The translations under genes and the position numbers were made by a program. From the NCBI GenBank assembly GCA_963978545.1, contig OZ021721.1, positions 99,497,918-99,561,917 on the forward strand: a stretch of DNA of 64,000 nt, written 5' to 3'. The notes below the pieces were generated by a model that had not been told where the DNA came from, searched no databases, and saw only the letters and a program-made list of their open reading frames with translations. Positions 1-13,150 of the stretch are shown here, piece by piece; the first letter of the stretch is position 1; each line of letters opens with the position of its first letter. The DNA comes from Linyphia triangularis (taxonomy: Eukaryota; Arthropoda; Arachnida; Araneae; Linyphiidae).

Positions 1-859
1 ATACTTCTGCTTTCTCTCTAATTGATGAAATCATACTCCACTCACATCCCATACTACACATTCAGACCACAGCTAAGATTGCAAAAACTCTTACTTGCAG
101 TTCTGGAAGACATTATGTAGACCGCTGTAGAGAGTTAGCTCTCGTTTTCCGCTCTTCGAAAAGCACTCTCAAGATTAGAATAGAGGTTTGCTTCAAACTT
201 TTCCGAAATATTCTGTTCGTATGAGTTAAAAAGCTGTATTTGAAGATTGGTTAGTGGAATGGATTTGTTTGAGGCGACTATCTGGCTACAGAAATGGACA
301 AACAGCTTTGGAAGAAAACAGGGCAGGGTAAACAGATAAATGGCATTTCAGTATATCGCCTTAGAGTTGAATTTCATAGCTGATTTCGAAAGAGCAATGA
401 GGATAGAGACTCTTTAATATCATTAAATCGTAGATGGATAGTGGCTATTTAAAAATATCTAAAGTAGTAGGCCCATGTGACTTTAAGATTGCTTAAAGGA
501 ATGACATTTTTAGAAGATTATCAGAGTTAAATATTTTATTGCTTTACTGAGATAGATAAACTTACTTAGGTTTTCTCCACGTGCTGAGTATTTTTACTTC
601 GATTTTCAAACACATAACACGATGATAATGATGAGCGATTGTAAATAAATTATTCGTCAAGCCTTTAAATTTGAATATCATTGATCAGTTTTGGTTTTAT
701 CTGAAGGGGAAGAAAGGAAAAGTATCTAAGATAAAATATTTTACTGAACATTTTCTTACAAAATCTATCATGTATCGAAAACATTTAGTTATTTAAGTTA
801 TATGGGAAAAAATAAATTGGTATACGTAGTAGTTTTACTTTAATTTTTGGGGTTTTTTT
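1..859. other. No gene or repeat recognised
   Basis: The first 450 bases are a little less AT-rich than what follows, but no open frame or splice-supported exon was seen. Confidence 0.5.
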
Positions 860-1370
860 ATAAGTTAAAATTAGTTATTTTTAGAAACACTTCCATGTTT
901 TTAATTTTCAATGTATTGTCAGTGTATTCAACATTAAAATGTTAAAAAAAAAAAAAAAAAACTATTTTAATAAATCGTTTTAATCCAAATTACTAAACGT
1001 GATGGCTTTTAGTCAAAAATTGTTTCATTATAATGCTTTAAGAACCACATAACACAAAGTATCCATACTTTTTTTAATTCCATATTATATCTATGAAATA
1101 AACAGTTGTAAATTGTATTTTTACTTTTAGTTTAAGTTTTTTGCTAGTGTAAAAATAATTATTTTTAGAAAAACTTTCGGCTTTGGAAATGTTTAAATGT
1201 TTAATGCATTGTCAACGAGTTCAGCCTGAAAATGTAAAACAAAAGTATCTAATAAATCGTATTAATTCTAAATTACTAAACTCGACTGCTTTTAGTCAAA
1301 TATTTTTTAATATAATGTATAAAGTACCACCAAACAAAAAGTTTCCATGTCTTTGTTTTCAATTTCCTAA
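860..1370 (+). repeat. Two diverged direct repeats of about 280 bp
   Basis: TTATTTTTAGAAAAAC, AATGTTTAA, TGCATTGTCAA, AATAAATCGT, TTCTAAATTACTAAAC and GCTTTTAGTCAAA occur in the same order at 870-1050 and 1150-1310. The 64-codon ORF at 1183-1377 lies within the second copy and is not credible as a gene. Confidence 0.65.
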
Positions 1371-1379
1371 CAATTAAAA

Positions 1380-2290
1380 GTTATAGTTATTAATTTTTTA
1401 ATAAAGAATTTATACACATAACTATTATTTGGTTACCAATTTTTTTCAAAAGAAATATTAAATTCTAATTATTTTCTTTTTCAATTAGTTGATACATCTA
1501 ACTTAATATATTGATTATATTCCTTCAATTTTAACACTAATTCTACGTAAAGCCCTCTTTATTAGTATCAAAATAAAAACATCCATAAATATTTTATTTA
1601 TTTTTTAAAGTTTTAAAATATCTCGTATACTTCCAGCGCATTATTTTAACAAATAAATTCTAAAAGATTTATTTTATTTCATGAAAAAAAAAACTGAATC
1701 AGGAATTTATATCCATATCTATTATTTGGTTACTTGTTTTTCAAAACAAATGTTAAATTATAATTATTTTCTTGTTCAATTAGTTGATACAACCCAACTT
1801 AATATACTGTTTATATTCTTTAAATTGAAACACTTATTTAAGTAAAGAATAGTTTCAATTAAAATTTATAGTATCAATAGTATCAAAATAAATACATCTA
1901 TAAATGATTTTTAAAAAAGCTTTAAAATATCACGTATATTTCCTTAGAACTATTTTAACAAATAAATTCTAAAAGATTTTTTTCATTTCATGAAAAAAAA
2001 TTTCATCAGAAATTTATACCCATATCTATTATTTAGTTATCAGTTTTTCAAAACAAATATTAAATTCTAATTATTTTCTTGTTCAATTAATTGATCCATC
2101 CGACTTAATATACTTAATATACTGCCTTAATATACTGCTTATATTCTTTAAATTTTAACACGAATTCTACTTAAAACCTTAATATTATCAAAATAAAAAC
2201 AACTATACTTGTTTTTTTAGTAATAAAATATCTCGTATACTTCTCACGAACTATTTTAACAAATGAATTCTTAGAGATGTATTTTATTTT
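1380..2290 (+). repeat. Tandem repeat of about 300 bp, three copies
   Basis: ATATTAAATTCTAATTATTTTC with TTCAATTAGTTGATAC, and later TATCTCGTATACTTC with ACAAATAAATTCTAAAAG, recur at about 300-bp spacing starting near 1400, 1700 and 2005. Divergence is moderate. Confidence 0.8.
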
Positions 2291-4045
2291 ACGAAAATCT
2301 GTTCTTAAAAAGTCACGCGTTCAAATATCATCTTTCTCATTACAAAGTAGACACCAAGTGTATTAACAATTCATAGAATATCCACTTTTCTCAGCAAAAA
2401 AAGAAACACTTGCTTAAATATTTACTATGTCCTGTAAAGAGTCAAACTGAAATTTGATAAACATTTGGTGAAGTGGAAGATAAATACAGTTAGTCAGCTT
2501 CTCTGCAAATACTGACTCGGTCTTCTTTTGTAGATTATTTGTGCTGCCATCTTTCGGAGTTCAAGAGAATCACGAAGTCTAAACATGCAAATAGTTTGTA
2601 GTAACAAAATATGATTTGTTTCTTATTAATATTTGAATATTTTTATTTTATTTTTATTTTTTATTTTTTGTTATTGAAAAAAGTATTCTTGACATTCCTA
2701 TAAAACGACTGAAATAATATCATTAATTTGTAGTTAAAAATATTATTTTAAAGCTTATATTTTTTGAGTAAATAATTTATATAAAGATATAAACGCACAT
2801 TTTTACGAACAATTATCTTAGCAAAGTAGGAGCCACGCAGACTGGATTATTTGCATTAGGAGGAGAGTTCAGTCATTTTTTCTCGGTGTTGGAAAAATTT
2901 CCGTCGATAACATATAACAGAGTAAGATTAATGGTCGTGTTGTTGGTAGACCCAATTTTCGTCGTTTAAAATAAAATACAATATTCTTTATTTGGTAATC
3001 TTTTTTACTGGAGTTAGTATTAGTAAATACACAAAAAAAATAAGAAGGAAGTTTTTGCCATAAATCATAAGATTGACTAAAAAAGTTTACATTATGGAAA
3101 ATAACAGAGAAGTATAAGCATTTTCAAAATAACTCATTATTTTCTAAAAGTTCGTTTATTTCTCATGAATTATTCTCCGTAAGTGATTTTTCTTTGTGTA
3201 TTCTAAAATATTCTAGAAATAATAATAAATACCCTGAAGGGTATTCAGTGCACTAAAAATTTCAAAATCTTCGATTTCATGATTTTTTTTATATACTTAA
3301 AATTCAAATTATTCTGTTTATTTTAATGTATAATTTTGTCCTGTACTTCTTCAAATTCCGAAGGAAAATTAATTTTAAAAAATTTAAACGAAGGCTTTTG
3401 AATTTCACAAACAAATGCTTGTATCTCAAAATATCATTTCTCAAACTTGGCTACCAGTTTGATTAAGAAAGTTTTACCATATATTTACGTTATATCATAG
3501 ATTAATTTGAGTTTAACATTTTTCAAAAATTTCAATTAATTCTTGTTTAAAAAAAATTCTTCTAAAAGAAATATGATTTTCAGACATTTTTGGTGGTTTT
3601 TCATTTGAGATATTTTTTAATTAAGATTAAGGCAACATACTGTCCAAATGTTAACCTATGTTAACCTCATATAATTAAAGAAGGTTTGCATAATGTTCAG
3701 GAAAAAATTCAAAACTATCTATGGTTTAGTTATTTAGACAAGTTGCAAAGACAATTGAAGACTAAAAATAGAAAACGACCTAAGTACCAAAAAAAATCGA
3801 AAATCTTATTTTTTACCGAAAAATATCCTAAAGGTCATGGTCCTAAACAAAAAAATCCTAAAGGTCTAAACAAAGTGGAGAACGCACAAAGTGCGAATTC
3901 TAATAGCAATAGTTCAAATTCAATCTGAAGTATGTACTTAATCATTGATTTAAGTACCATATGTGATCATTTTTCGGGTCTCCAGAAAAAATTTCTTTTT
4001 TTGGACTTAGGTCGTTTATCAGTTCTAGTCCTCAATTGTGCGAAT
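2291..4045. other. AT-rich, nothing recognised
   Basis: The only longer open frame (3686-3928) gives a low-complexity Lys/Asn/Ser-rich peptide with no start context or family features and is not called as a gene. Confidence 0.5.
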
Positions 4046-4430
4046 AAAAGTTGCCAACTTTACTAGAAGGATGTATCCTATCTTGTATTAGCCCACCTGA
4101 TGACTGTGGGGTTAGAACTCTGTCTTCGCATACCAAAGGTGCCGGGTACGAATCCCGGGTTAGGCATGGATGTTAATTGTGGTTCGGAATCCACGTTAAG
4201 CTTTAAGTCCCGTCCTGATTAGCCGTAACTGTGCATAAATATAGGTCGTTGAGCACACAAACCAACTTACCTATTTTATACTATACGTTATTTCTGAGCG
4301 GTGTTTTTTGTATGACTATCTCTATTTTTTTCCCTTTTACAAAACAAAAATTGATAAATGGTGTACCAATTTAAATGCTATGACACCCCTTCTGACAAAT
4401 AGTTTATTTACAATTGCACATTCGAAATTT
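4046..4430 (+). repeat. Dispersed repeat, copy interrupted by a SINE
   Basis: CCAACTTTACTAGAAGGATG and TATCCTATCTT on the left, then after the SINE TTTTATACTA, TGATAAATGG, CCAATTTAAA, GCTATGAC and TAGTTTATTTACAATTGCAC. The same blocks occur in order at 6755-6910 without the SINE. Confidence 0.8.
4091..4268 (+). mobile_element. tRNA-derived SINE family 2, copy 1, nested in another repeat
   Basis: GCCCACCTGATGACTGTGG starts a tRNA-like head, GGTACGAATCC is a near-perfect B box, and the tail is CACACAAACCAACTTA. It interrupts a dispersed repeat whose uninterrupted copy is at 6758-6910. The flanks CCTATCTTGTATTA and CCTATTTTATACT look like a decayed target duplication. Confidence 0.8.
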
Positions 4431-5010
4431 CGATTCACATTGAAACGAAATTTCAAAAATATTTTTTTTTCGTACGTTTTTCTGAGAAATTATATAATAT
4501 TATTGATCCAGTAATACAACGGAACAATTACCTTGCGCGTCACGAAAGTATTATCTTAAGCATGAAGATCATCAGCCATATATCAGACAACTAGCCTTAT
4601 AACAAACTATGATGGCAAGAAATTAATCTAAAGTGTTAATTATAGTATCAGGACATTTCAGATACCCCTATTGAACTAAGCTGTGTATGCAGAGGATTGT
4701 ATTGATTAATTATACTATCAAGTCTGTATCGTAACTGAATCACCTTTGACAAAAGATATAATACTTGACCATTTGGAAAATATAGTCTCCAATATGAAGT
4801 ATTGGAGACTATTTATATAGTATTGGAGACATTCATATTGCATATTTAACAAGTTAAAAGGATTGTAAAAGTTGAAGTAGAAAACTCTCAAATGATTTGC
4901 GTATTCAAATCACGGCATAGGATGATATTGACCAAATTCCATTTTGCGTGAAATCATGGTCGAATTTGAATCTAAATGTAATAAATAAACATAATGATAT
5001 TGTTGTGAAT

Positions 5011-5770
5011 TTTTCTCAGAGAAAATGATGACGCAGTTTTTACTAAATAAAAAATATAATTTATTCTTTCTTCGAAGGCTCACAAAGCTTCTCCGAACAA
5101 CTAAATAATTGCTATCTAGCTTCAATACAACCTTCAGTTTGAACAACTTCGAACACAGGTATAATTCAGGCACAGTGAAAGTAAATAAAAGATCTGATGC
5201 TTTTCTCAAAGGAAATGATGACGCAGTTTTTACTAAATAAAAAATATAATTTATTATCTCTTCGAAGGCTCACAAAACTTCTCCGAACAACTAAATAATT
5301 GCTATCTAGCTTCAATACAACCTTCAGTTTGAACAACTTCGAACACAGGTATAATTCAGGCACAGTGAAAGTAAATAAAAGATCTGATGCTTTTCTCAGA
5401 GGAAATGATGACGCAGTTTTTACTAAATAAAAAATATAATTTATTCTCTCTTCGAAGGCTCACAAAGCTTCTCCGAACAACTAAATAATTGCTATCTAGC
5501 TTCAATACAACCTTCAGTTTGAACAACTTCGAACACAGGTATAATTCAGGCACAGCGAAAGTAAATAAAAGATCTTATGCTTTTCTCAGAGGAAATGATG
5601 ACGCAGTTTTTACTAAATAAAAAAAAAAATTATTATCTCTTCGAAGGCTCACAAAACTTCTCCGAACAACTAAACAATTGCTATCAAGCTTCAATACAAC
5701 CTTTTGTGCGTACAACTTCGAACACAGCAATAACTCAGGGACAGCAAAAGTAAATAAAAGATCCGATGCT
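5011..5770 (+). repeat. 190-bp minisatellite, four copies
   Basis: TTTTCTCAGAGGAAATGATG recurs at 5011, 5201, 5391 and 5581. Copies 1-3 are almost identical; copy 4 is diverged. Because 190 is not a multiple of three, the long minus-strand peptides in each copy shift frame between copies and are not a protein repeat. Confidence 0.97.
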
Positions 5771-6415
5771 TTCAGAACAGTGTCCGATACTCGTCTGATC
5801 ACCTAATTTTATTTTTTCCTTTATTTATAGTCTCACAGCAGAACTTTCTAACAAAATACAGTTAACCAATCACATGATCGAAATGCCACAAAATTTCCTG
5901 ATTGATTTAGGTGTTGCCACCTTTTTCTAACCTGTACTATCACTGTTAACAAATTAAATTAAATAAAATAGAACTTTAAAAGAAATACTCCACTATTTAC
6001 AATTATATACATAATAAAATGTGATAAAATAGAACTTTAAATTAAATTCGTCACTATTTTCGATTTTATACAAACGATTTTTGTAATAATATTAAATATT
6101 ATACTACTTAAAAAGAGACCAAATATAAAAAAAATAACTGAAGTAACACACATTTATCAATTTCAATTATATAAAATATATAAATCAACTAAAATTAGAT
6201 GATAATCAGCTTAGGGCAGATTAGGGTACAGTTTACCCTGGGCCTTAAATCCAAAGCCCATTTCAAAGTTGTTGTTGTTTAATTTGAGTTTTACAAAATA
6301 TAGATACATCAATACCACTGAACAACATCATCATACATCTCTTTTTATACAAGCAGGTGGAGCAAGCGCATGTCCACAAAATGACTATCCTGCGCATGCC
6401 CAAACATTAAGCGGG

Positions 6416-6594
6416 ATTGGTTGTATTCAGATTATCTGGCACCGTCAGAAACACGAGGGCTATAATGCGCCAAAACATTCGTCATTAGACAAGCCAACAT
6501 ACATTTACAAACACCCATGCCTAACACGGGACTCGAACCCGCAACCTCTCGGTTTAGAAGCTAGCACGCTAACCACTATACCGTTTGGTCGGCT
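6416..6594 (-). mobile_element. tRNA-derived SINE family 1, copy 1
   Basis: The reverse complement matches the copies at 32163 and 63178 over its full length, with B box GGTTCGAGTCC. The flanks AACATTAAGCGGG (6403-6415) and AACATTAAGTGGG (6595-6607) are a 13-bp duplication with one mismatch, so this copy is slightly older. The 123-codon ORF across it is spurious. Confidence 0.9.
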
Positions 6595-6754
6595 AACATT
6601 AAGTGGGGACGGACACCGAAATACACTTTTGACCAATTGAAAACTGATCTCAGCAATCTTGGCTCTCTTTTACACTCTTGGGCTTAAATCCTAGGAAAAA
6701 TAATACTTTTATTCAGTAAAATGAATATAGATGGATGGAGTGGTAAATAACAGA

Positions 6755-6915
6755 ACTCCAACTTTACTAGAAGGATGTATCCTATCTTATATTTTACATT
6801 ATATCTGGAACGTGGATTTTTTTTTTTTTTTTTCCTTACGATACCAAAATTTATAAATGGTATACCAATTTAAAGGCTATGACCGATAGTTTATTTACAA
6901 TTGCACATTGCATTA
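6755..6915 (+). repeat. Dispersed repeat, uninterrupted copy
   Basis: Matches the outer parts of 4046-4430 and provides the empty site for the SINE there. It contains a run of 20 T at about 6817-6836. The identity of the host repeat is unknown. Confidence 0.75.
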
Positions 6916-8122
6916 TTTCTTTGAAAATCGAAGTTAAATATTATCAAAGTTTTGGGAAGTTGTGATAGTATATATCCCTGTAGTCGATCAAGTATACAAT
7001 TATGGCAAAACTAAACAAAAAAGAAATTCGACATTTAAGCACGTTGAGGAAATCTAAGGAATCTTAAAGCTCTCAGTAATTGAATACTGTATCTAACTCT
7101 TATGTACTTAAAAAAAAAGTCATTCCTCTAAGATATCTTACAGGCTACACACGGACCTATTAATATATGTAAATGGGATATAATCCTTCTTGTTACAATA
7201 TAGCAAACTCAATAGCTGAAACAAGAATTATGAAACAAAGTAATCCCCATTTCCGGCTCATGAATATAGCACAAATATATTCCATTCTATAACGAAAACC
7301 ATTCACTGTGCTCTCAACCATCCGAAACGAAACGGAACACTTCAAATATTCCAAATGCATACTTTCGATAACGCATCAGTATTGGAATAGCTTAACTTTG
7401 GAAACATTCCTGAACTGACTTCAACTAGAAATAAGAAAATATGTATTTTAATACAACAGGGTTTTGTGTTTCTATTTCTTGTTTTGCAAAGGATTTTCAG
7501 AAACAGATGCTACCATTGTCTGTTAAAGAAATATTCCAAGGCATTCTATGGATATTTTATAATACCAATAGAAAGTACTAGTGGTGCACTGTCTCTGAAA
7601 TAGTTGCAATTTTTTCTGAAAAATTCAATACTTTCGTCGAAGAAAGGTATCCGGTTACTTAAATATTCTTTTCTATTAATGATACCTATTTATTCTTAAA
7701 TTAATATAATTTCCTTTTCCATGCTTTTATAGCAGCATACTTCACATATTTTTATGGACATTATTTTTTTTTCGTTTGAATATTTTATTCCACTATGAAT
7801 AAAAGTTGCACGTCTTCAAATACTGAAGATTTCTTTAACAAAGGCATTTATACGTTAGCCCAAAAAATGACGAAAATTTCAATTTTTCAATTTTCATCCC
7901 ATAATGTGGAGAATAACTTTTTGAATAGCTGTGCAAACATTACCTTTGATAGATAAAAAGTTATATTGTATTTTCTAAACCATCTCACACTATCAAAGCT
8001 GAAAAAATATCTTTTGTTGTTCACAGTTCATTATGTTTCAGTTTGAGTGTTGTTTAAATTCCTAAGGCCATATTCTAAATTTATCTAAGAATGGAAAATT
8101 TTAATAGCATATTTATTTACAT
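6916..8122. other. AT-rich, nothing recognised
   Basis: No repeat ends, arrays or exon-like segments seen. Confidence 0.5.
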
Positions 8123-8393
8123 CAAGGCGCGTAGCCAGAGGGAGGGATATGGGGATATATCCCCTCCCGAAAATTTCCTTTTCGCTATTAGAGTGCCAAA
8201 ATTAAAGGATTTTATTGTTTAAAATTACAAATTTATTTAAAATATTTTTAAATTTCGAAACATGCGTAGAAGAAATATCTGCATCCTTAATTGCTAAATA
8301 CATATGGAATTAATAGTAAAAATAATAATCAAGATTTTCTGACATTTAATTTCATATCCCCTTACGAAAATTTTTTTTTTGTTACGCCCCTTG
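8123..8393. mobile_element. Possible hAT-like MITE, 271 bp
   Basis: Ends CAAGGCGCGTAGCC and, reverse-complemented, CAAGGGGCGTAACA, with internal complementary CATATCCCC-type blocks. The presumed flanks ATTTACAT and TAAACATC are poorly matched, so it is old. The ends resemble the GTAGCC-type termini of the 139-bp MITEs. Confidence 0.6.
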
Positions 8394-9076
8394 TAAACAT
8401 CTGATAAACAAAAGTTAGTATGGAATAAAGTGTGCTATGTTTAGGGGTTTTTTTTAATTAAAAAGTTGAAAACCTGAAAAAAAAACTGTCATTTTTCTGC
8501 TGTTTTTAGAGTAAAAACATAAAAAACCTTTTCCATATCTTTAATCTTCAAATCCATACTAATTATTGTTAAAAATTATAATACGAATATAATGGGAAAA
8601 TTTCATGGAAAAATACTTAAAATTGTGGAAGGAGTAGCATTTCAAAAAAAGTTTGAAAAAAATTTAAAAAATTGAATTAATCAGAAATTATTTATTCAAA
8701 ATATTTTTGTGAGTTAAATTATGTTTACTTACAATCAACACAATGTAAAATTACTATAGTTTAAATTTTAGCTGTACAATTGCTGAAAATAATAAAATAA
8801 TTTTTTTGATAATGCGTCCCTTTAAATTTAATACGCTCACGGTGCATTTTATTGCACGGTACCATACATTATAGCGTAGACAAATATGTACTGCGCGGTA
8901 ATACATATGCCTAACCAAAAACTATTTTAAAATAGTTCTTTTTAACTTTGCTTAATTTCTAAATAAATTTTGTATTTTTGTCTGGGACTAAAAAGTTCGC
9001 ATTACCAAACAATATTAAAAATTTCACCCTTATATGGTACCGTAGTCAATGAACCTTATGTAACAAGTTATTTTAA

Positions 9077-9789
9077 GGTATACATATACATTAGGAATCG
9101 CAAAATTTGACTCAAGTTTGCGGGGTTTTTTTTGTTTTTTTTTCAAATATTCCCGAATTCATTACCTTTAAAATTATCCTATTTTCTTTCTGCGACTCAA
9201 ATTACTTTTTAAATTACAGTAGGTTTTGTGAACCTGTTTTGTATCACGTTCATTAGTGTAATAAACTTTAAACGCGTTTTCTGAAGAATGACATTTTGGT
9301 GTTATATGACTTTACGCCAACAGTCATAACTTCATAATAAATGGTCCGATTTACTAAATTCTAATCTTGATTTGTAGACAATAGTCGTGAATGTGTTTTC
9401 TATGGAGAATATGATATATATTGTTCTGAACACATTTTTTATTCATATTTTAATCTTAATTTTTTGTTAAAAACTATGTATTTTTTTTAACTTTTCATTT
9501 AAAAACTTATAATTAAATAAATATTGATACGAAATTGAAAATTCTCCATAGGAACATGCTTTAATATAATATCTCTTATTTGCAATAAAAATAATACCTC
9601 TAAGTTAATTACAATGTTCTAATAATGTCCTAATTAATCACTTTAATTGCAATTAGCTGATTAAAACATTGATGGGAAGAAAAAGTTTATATATAAAAAT
9701 GCATTATTTTTAATTCTGATATGCTACCAAAAAGTTTAAAATTATAACCTAAAAATTAAAGAAAATCATCTCAATTGTATATGTATACC
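9077..9789. mobile_element. TTAA MITE, GGTATAC family, copy 1 (713 bp)
   Basis: TTAA at 9073-9076 precedes GGTATACATATACATT. The right end reverse-complements to GGTATACATATACAATTG, but the TTAA there has changed to TGTG, so the copy is older than the one at 47181. The interior is AT-rich and non-coding. Confidence 0.85.
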
Positions 9790-9934
9790 TGTGAAGTTTC
9801 ATCATAATGCAAATGATTGCGACCAAACACAAGGCGCTTTAAAATCAAATTCAAATTTTCACATTCCATTAGCCAATCACTGTGTACATTTCATTATCCT
9901 TCAAACCTAACTCTTGAATGTAACGTGTAATCTT

Positions 9935-10985
9935 TTATATGCTGTATTTGCACTTAAAACTTCAGTTACAAACGATTTTTTCCAGCTTATTGTTCGTCTC
10001 AAGTGCGATATCTCGAGATTTTTTGTCGATAAAGTTATTTGAAAAAGTCAAAAATTATAACTGCCTTGTACTGACCATAAGAATCGTATGGTTAGTAAAA
10101 GTCAGTAAAATAAGTTATAACTTTCGATTTTTTTCAATAACTTTAGTGACAAAAAATCAAGAGTTTGGGACAATTTGTAATACTTTTCTATCACATGATA
10201 AAGTACGATTAACTTATTTAATATAAAAGCAATCATTCTAAGTACCAAGGGGTCAGTAAGTTACGTAGTGTTTATTACAGATTTGTATAGACCGTGTAAA
10301 ATCAAGTATTATAATACATTAGAGTGCTCTCAAAAGTAGAGTATACTGACAATTTATTTAATACAGTTTTAAGCTTAGCTGTTGACTGTAACATAACCTT
10401 GCATGAACTCTATTTGCATCCAAAACTTCAGCTACAAACGATTTTATTCAAGCTTAGTAACAGGCTCAGGTACCATATTTCAGTATTTTTGTCACTGAAG
10501 TTATTTCAAAACAGTCAAAAGTTATAACACATTTACTTACCATAAGAATCTCAAGGTCAGTAAAACTAAATTATAACTTTCGACTTTTTTTCAATAACTT
10601 TAGGATGAAAAATCATCAGTTTTTGACAATTTTTATGGCTTTTCTGTCACATAATATTAGAGTACTATTAGTTGATTAACCCTTGGTTAGGTGCGCGAAC
10701 TTATGTCTCGAGGTTAGTCACATGGGGGCAAATGTCTCCCAAATTCAAATTTTCATGCATACCATTAAATTCGTGACCAAATATCAAAGTAAGTGGATAT
10801 TTTAATTAAAAACACAACTTTATTGAACAGAATAAAGAAAAATATATTTTTAAAATAACTTGAAAAAAACTTTAAGATGTTTGATCATGGACTGTCATCT
10901 ATTAAGAAATTGATTTTGTAGGGGCATTTGTCAACCGCGCAACTCAACCAGGGTTAACATCGAAATATCATTCTAAGTACAAAGA
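9935..10985 (+). repeat. Direct repeat of ~470 bp, second copy split by a TTAA element
   Basis: TGCAC/TCC..AAAACTTCAGTTACAAACGATTTT, GTTATAACTTTCGA, TTTTCAATAACTTTAG and CATTCTAAGTAC appear in order at 9940-10250 and 10410-10985. The second copy contains an insertion at 10676-10957 that the first lacks. Confidence 0.85.
10680..10953. mobile_element. TTAA MITE, CCCT-end family, copy 1 (274 bp)
   Basis: TTAA at 10676-10679 and 10954-10957. Ends CCCTTGGTTAGGTGCGCG and, reverse-complemented, CCCTGGTTGAGTTGCGCG. CCC-type ends with TTAA duplication are the classical piggyBac pattern. The sister repeat copy near 10210 gives the empty site: a single TTAA in TTATTTAATATAAAAGC. Confidence 0.9.
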
Positions 10986-11345
10986 GGTTCCCAAGTGTAT
11001 GTATCGTTTATTACAGATCTGCATAGACCATGTCAAAACAATGTCACTATATAAGAGGGCTCTCAAAAGTAAAATATACTAGCAATTTATTTAGTACAGC
11101 ATAATTGGAATATATTGATAAATTGATTTTGTGGGGATGCGGGGGGGGGGGGAATATGTTGACCGCTCGACTAACCCAGAGTTAACATCGAAGTATCATT
11201 CTAAGTACAGAGAGTTTCACAAGTGTATGTATCGCTCATTACAGATCTGTATAGGCCATGCCAAAACAATTTCACACTGTAAGAAGGCTCTCAAAAGTAG
11301 AATATACTAGCATTTTATTTAGTACAGCATAATTGGAAAATAATG
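10905..11345 (+). repeat. Tandem duplication of ~210 bp including the MITE right end
   Basis: GGGTTAACATCGAA followed by CATTCTAAGTACA, ACAGATCTG, CCATG and CTCTCAAAAGTA occurs at about 10950 and again at about 11170. The second unit holds only the right end of the CCCT element and a run of 14 G at about 11139-11152. Confidence 0.85.
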
Positions 11346-12819
11346 ATTTTGTAACCACCCTTTCCCATGTAAGATGTAAAAAATACTTTCCTTTATATTT
11401 ATTCCAGCGTTATTCCAGCAATGATGTGTCATGAGACAGTGTTTTGCTAGCCTCAAAAAACTATTGAAATGTGAAGGGTTTTCATATCAAAATAAAAAAC
11501 TCTTGGAAATAAAAAATTAAAAAAAAAAAAAAACTTGTAAAATATAAATCTCCCGCTAATTAGATTACACGTTTATATTATTGAAATAATACTGCTAGTG
11601 CACTTAATTATTTGAAATAAATGTTTCTTTTTACATATATTGCGTAAAGTTTTGTTATAATTAAACACTACATAACTCTAAAAATCAAACCACAAGGTTG
11701 TAAGAAGGATCTTTAAAAATTGGGTTGTGCTATATCCACTTTCTATAAAATCAATAAAAGTGGGTTTACATTTAAAAAGTGGGTTTCGCATTTAAAAGGT
11801 CATAGGGAAACCATGCTCTAAACGATTTTGTGTAAATTCCACGATGCATATTTTTAACTTTGTGTCTACATATTTCTATTTTCTTTGTCTTAACTCATTC
11901 TTTAATATCCCTTTTCAAATATGTTGGTATACTTTCAAAACATTAGAGTATTTTCCTTGGTATATTTTCAATCCTTTCAATACAGAATTGGAATTTCCTA
12001 AAATTTGGTAATCAAGCGTAAACTGCTTAGAGAGTGAAAAAAATCCATCAACAATGAATTTTTCACATTCCTCAATGAAACAACAAAACGAAAAAACAGC
12101 TCATGATAAAAAGGTTTAAAAACTAAGAACCTGGAAGGAATTTATAACTGTCAGATACCCAGAACTCCTGATTAAGATAAAAGCTTGTTATATAGACAGC
12201 AAACTATGCGCGTTGTCTTCCAGGAGCAGGTGTTTCTGAGAACACTGTTATGCCTCGCGATTTAGAGTTATCCCATAGCTTGAAGACAGTGAGACTATGA
12301 AGAGTTAGACTGAGTATCAATGGGGATACTAGTTGTCAGGTAACTTAGAAATCAGAGTAAATGTCTGTAAACCCATTGAAGAGCTAGTACTAAGCAATGG
12401 TATTTCCAATTGATGCTGGCTGTTCTGTGTACGAGGACCGGATTGTATTGTAAATAGAGTGATAATTAATGAGAGATGCGATTCTACAATTTAATTTATT
12501 GATCAATGGATAGTTTAAGTAATAATAATAAAAAATTATCATTAATTGTACTGACATTATATTGACTTAACGAAAGTGGTAACATAAGAAAAGACTAAAA
12601 GGACAGTTTAATAGACACTGGTCGAAATATTTGCATTTGAGTGCAGACCACACATAGGGTTTTGCAAGGCAGCTAAAGTCTTTGTTCAAACCTTGATTTT
12701 TCAAAAATGTGTATTGGACTTCATAATGAAATGTTAATTACTAATTATGCATTATAATAATTTAAAACCTATATTATACTCCTTTCTAAATCGCTTATAT
12801 TGAGTTTGATTTTTGTTTG
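11346..12819. other. Mostly AT-rich; GC-richer patch at 12190-12440
   Basis: The patch lacks repeats and long ORFs. A non-coding or upstream exon of the KChIP-like gene could be hidden in such a patch, but nothing in the sequence proves it. Confidence 0.35.
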
Positions 12820-13150
12820 TTTAAGGCGAGCGTGCATGCAAAATCTTCGGATGGCTAATTAACTCCCTTGTCGTCATCCAATAGAGTTGAAACTTGGCAG
12901 ATAGACTCGATGTAGATGACAATGCATTCTATCAAGTTTTGAGATTAGTAAAAAAGTTCGTTAATTACACGGAAGAGATGTTTTCTTCGTAGTAGTGAAA
13001 CACTATAAAACTCGATCCGAGCTCAGAATCGCATAAATAAGTTCCAGTCAAAATGGATGATACGAGAAGTAAAAGTTCAATACTATTTTACATAAAAGTT
13101 GGCAATACGTTATAAATATTTAAAATAAAAACTTTGTTCTTATGGGGTAT
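12820..13150 (+). repeat. Dispersed repeat A, copy 1
   Basis: CAAAATCTTCGGATGGCTAATTAAC, GTCATCCAATAGAGTTGAAACTTGG (given here in part), ATGACAATGCATTCTATCAA, GCATAAATAAGTT and AAAAGTTGGCAATAC occur in the same order as at 15390-15840. Identity is unknown. Confidence 0.75.

Noticed and set aside
3686..3928. 80-codon Lys/Asn/Ser-rich ORF
   Set aside because: Low-complexity composition expected of AT-rich DNA, with no recognisable domain.
4910..5802. Series of minus-strand ORFs with a shared peptide
   Set aside because: They follow a 190-bp DNA minisatellite whose length is not a multiple of three; no continuous protein is possible.
6480..6594. tRNA gene
   Set aside because: The tRNA-like head has a good B box but cannot form a complete cloverleaf and is joined to a SINE body with target duplications.
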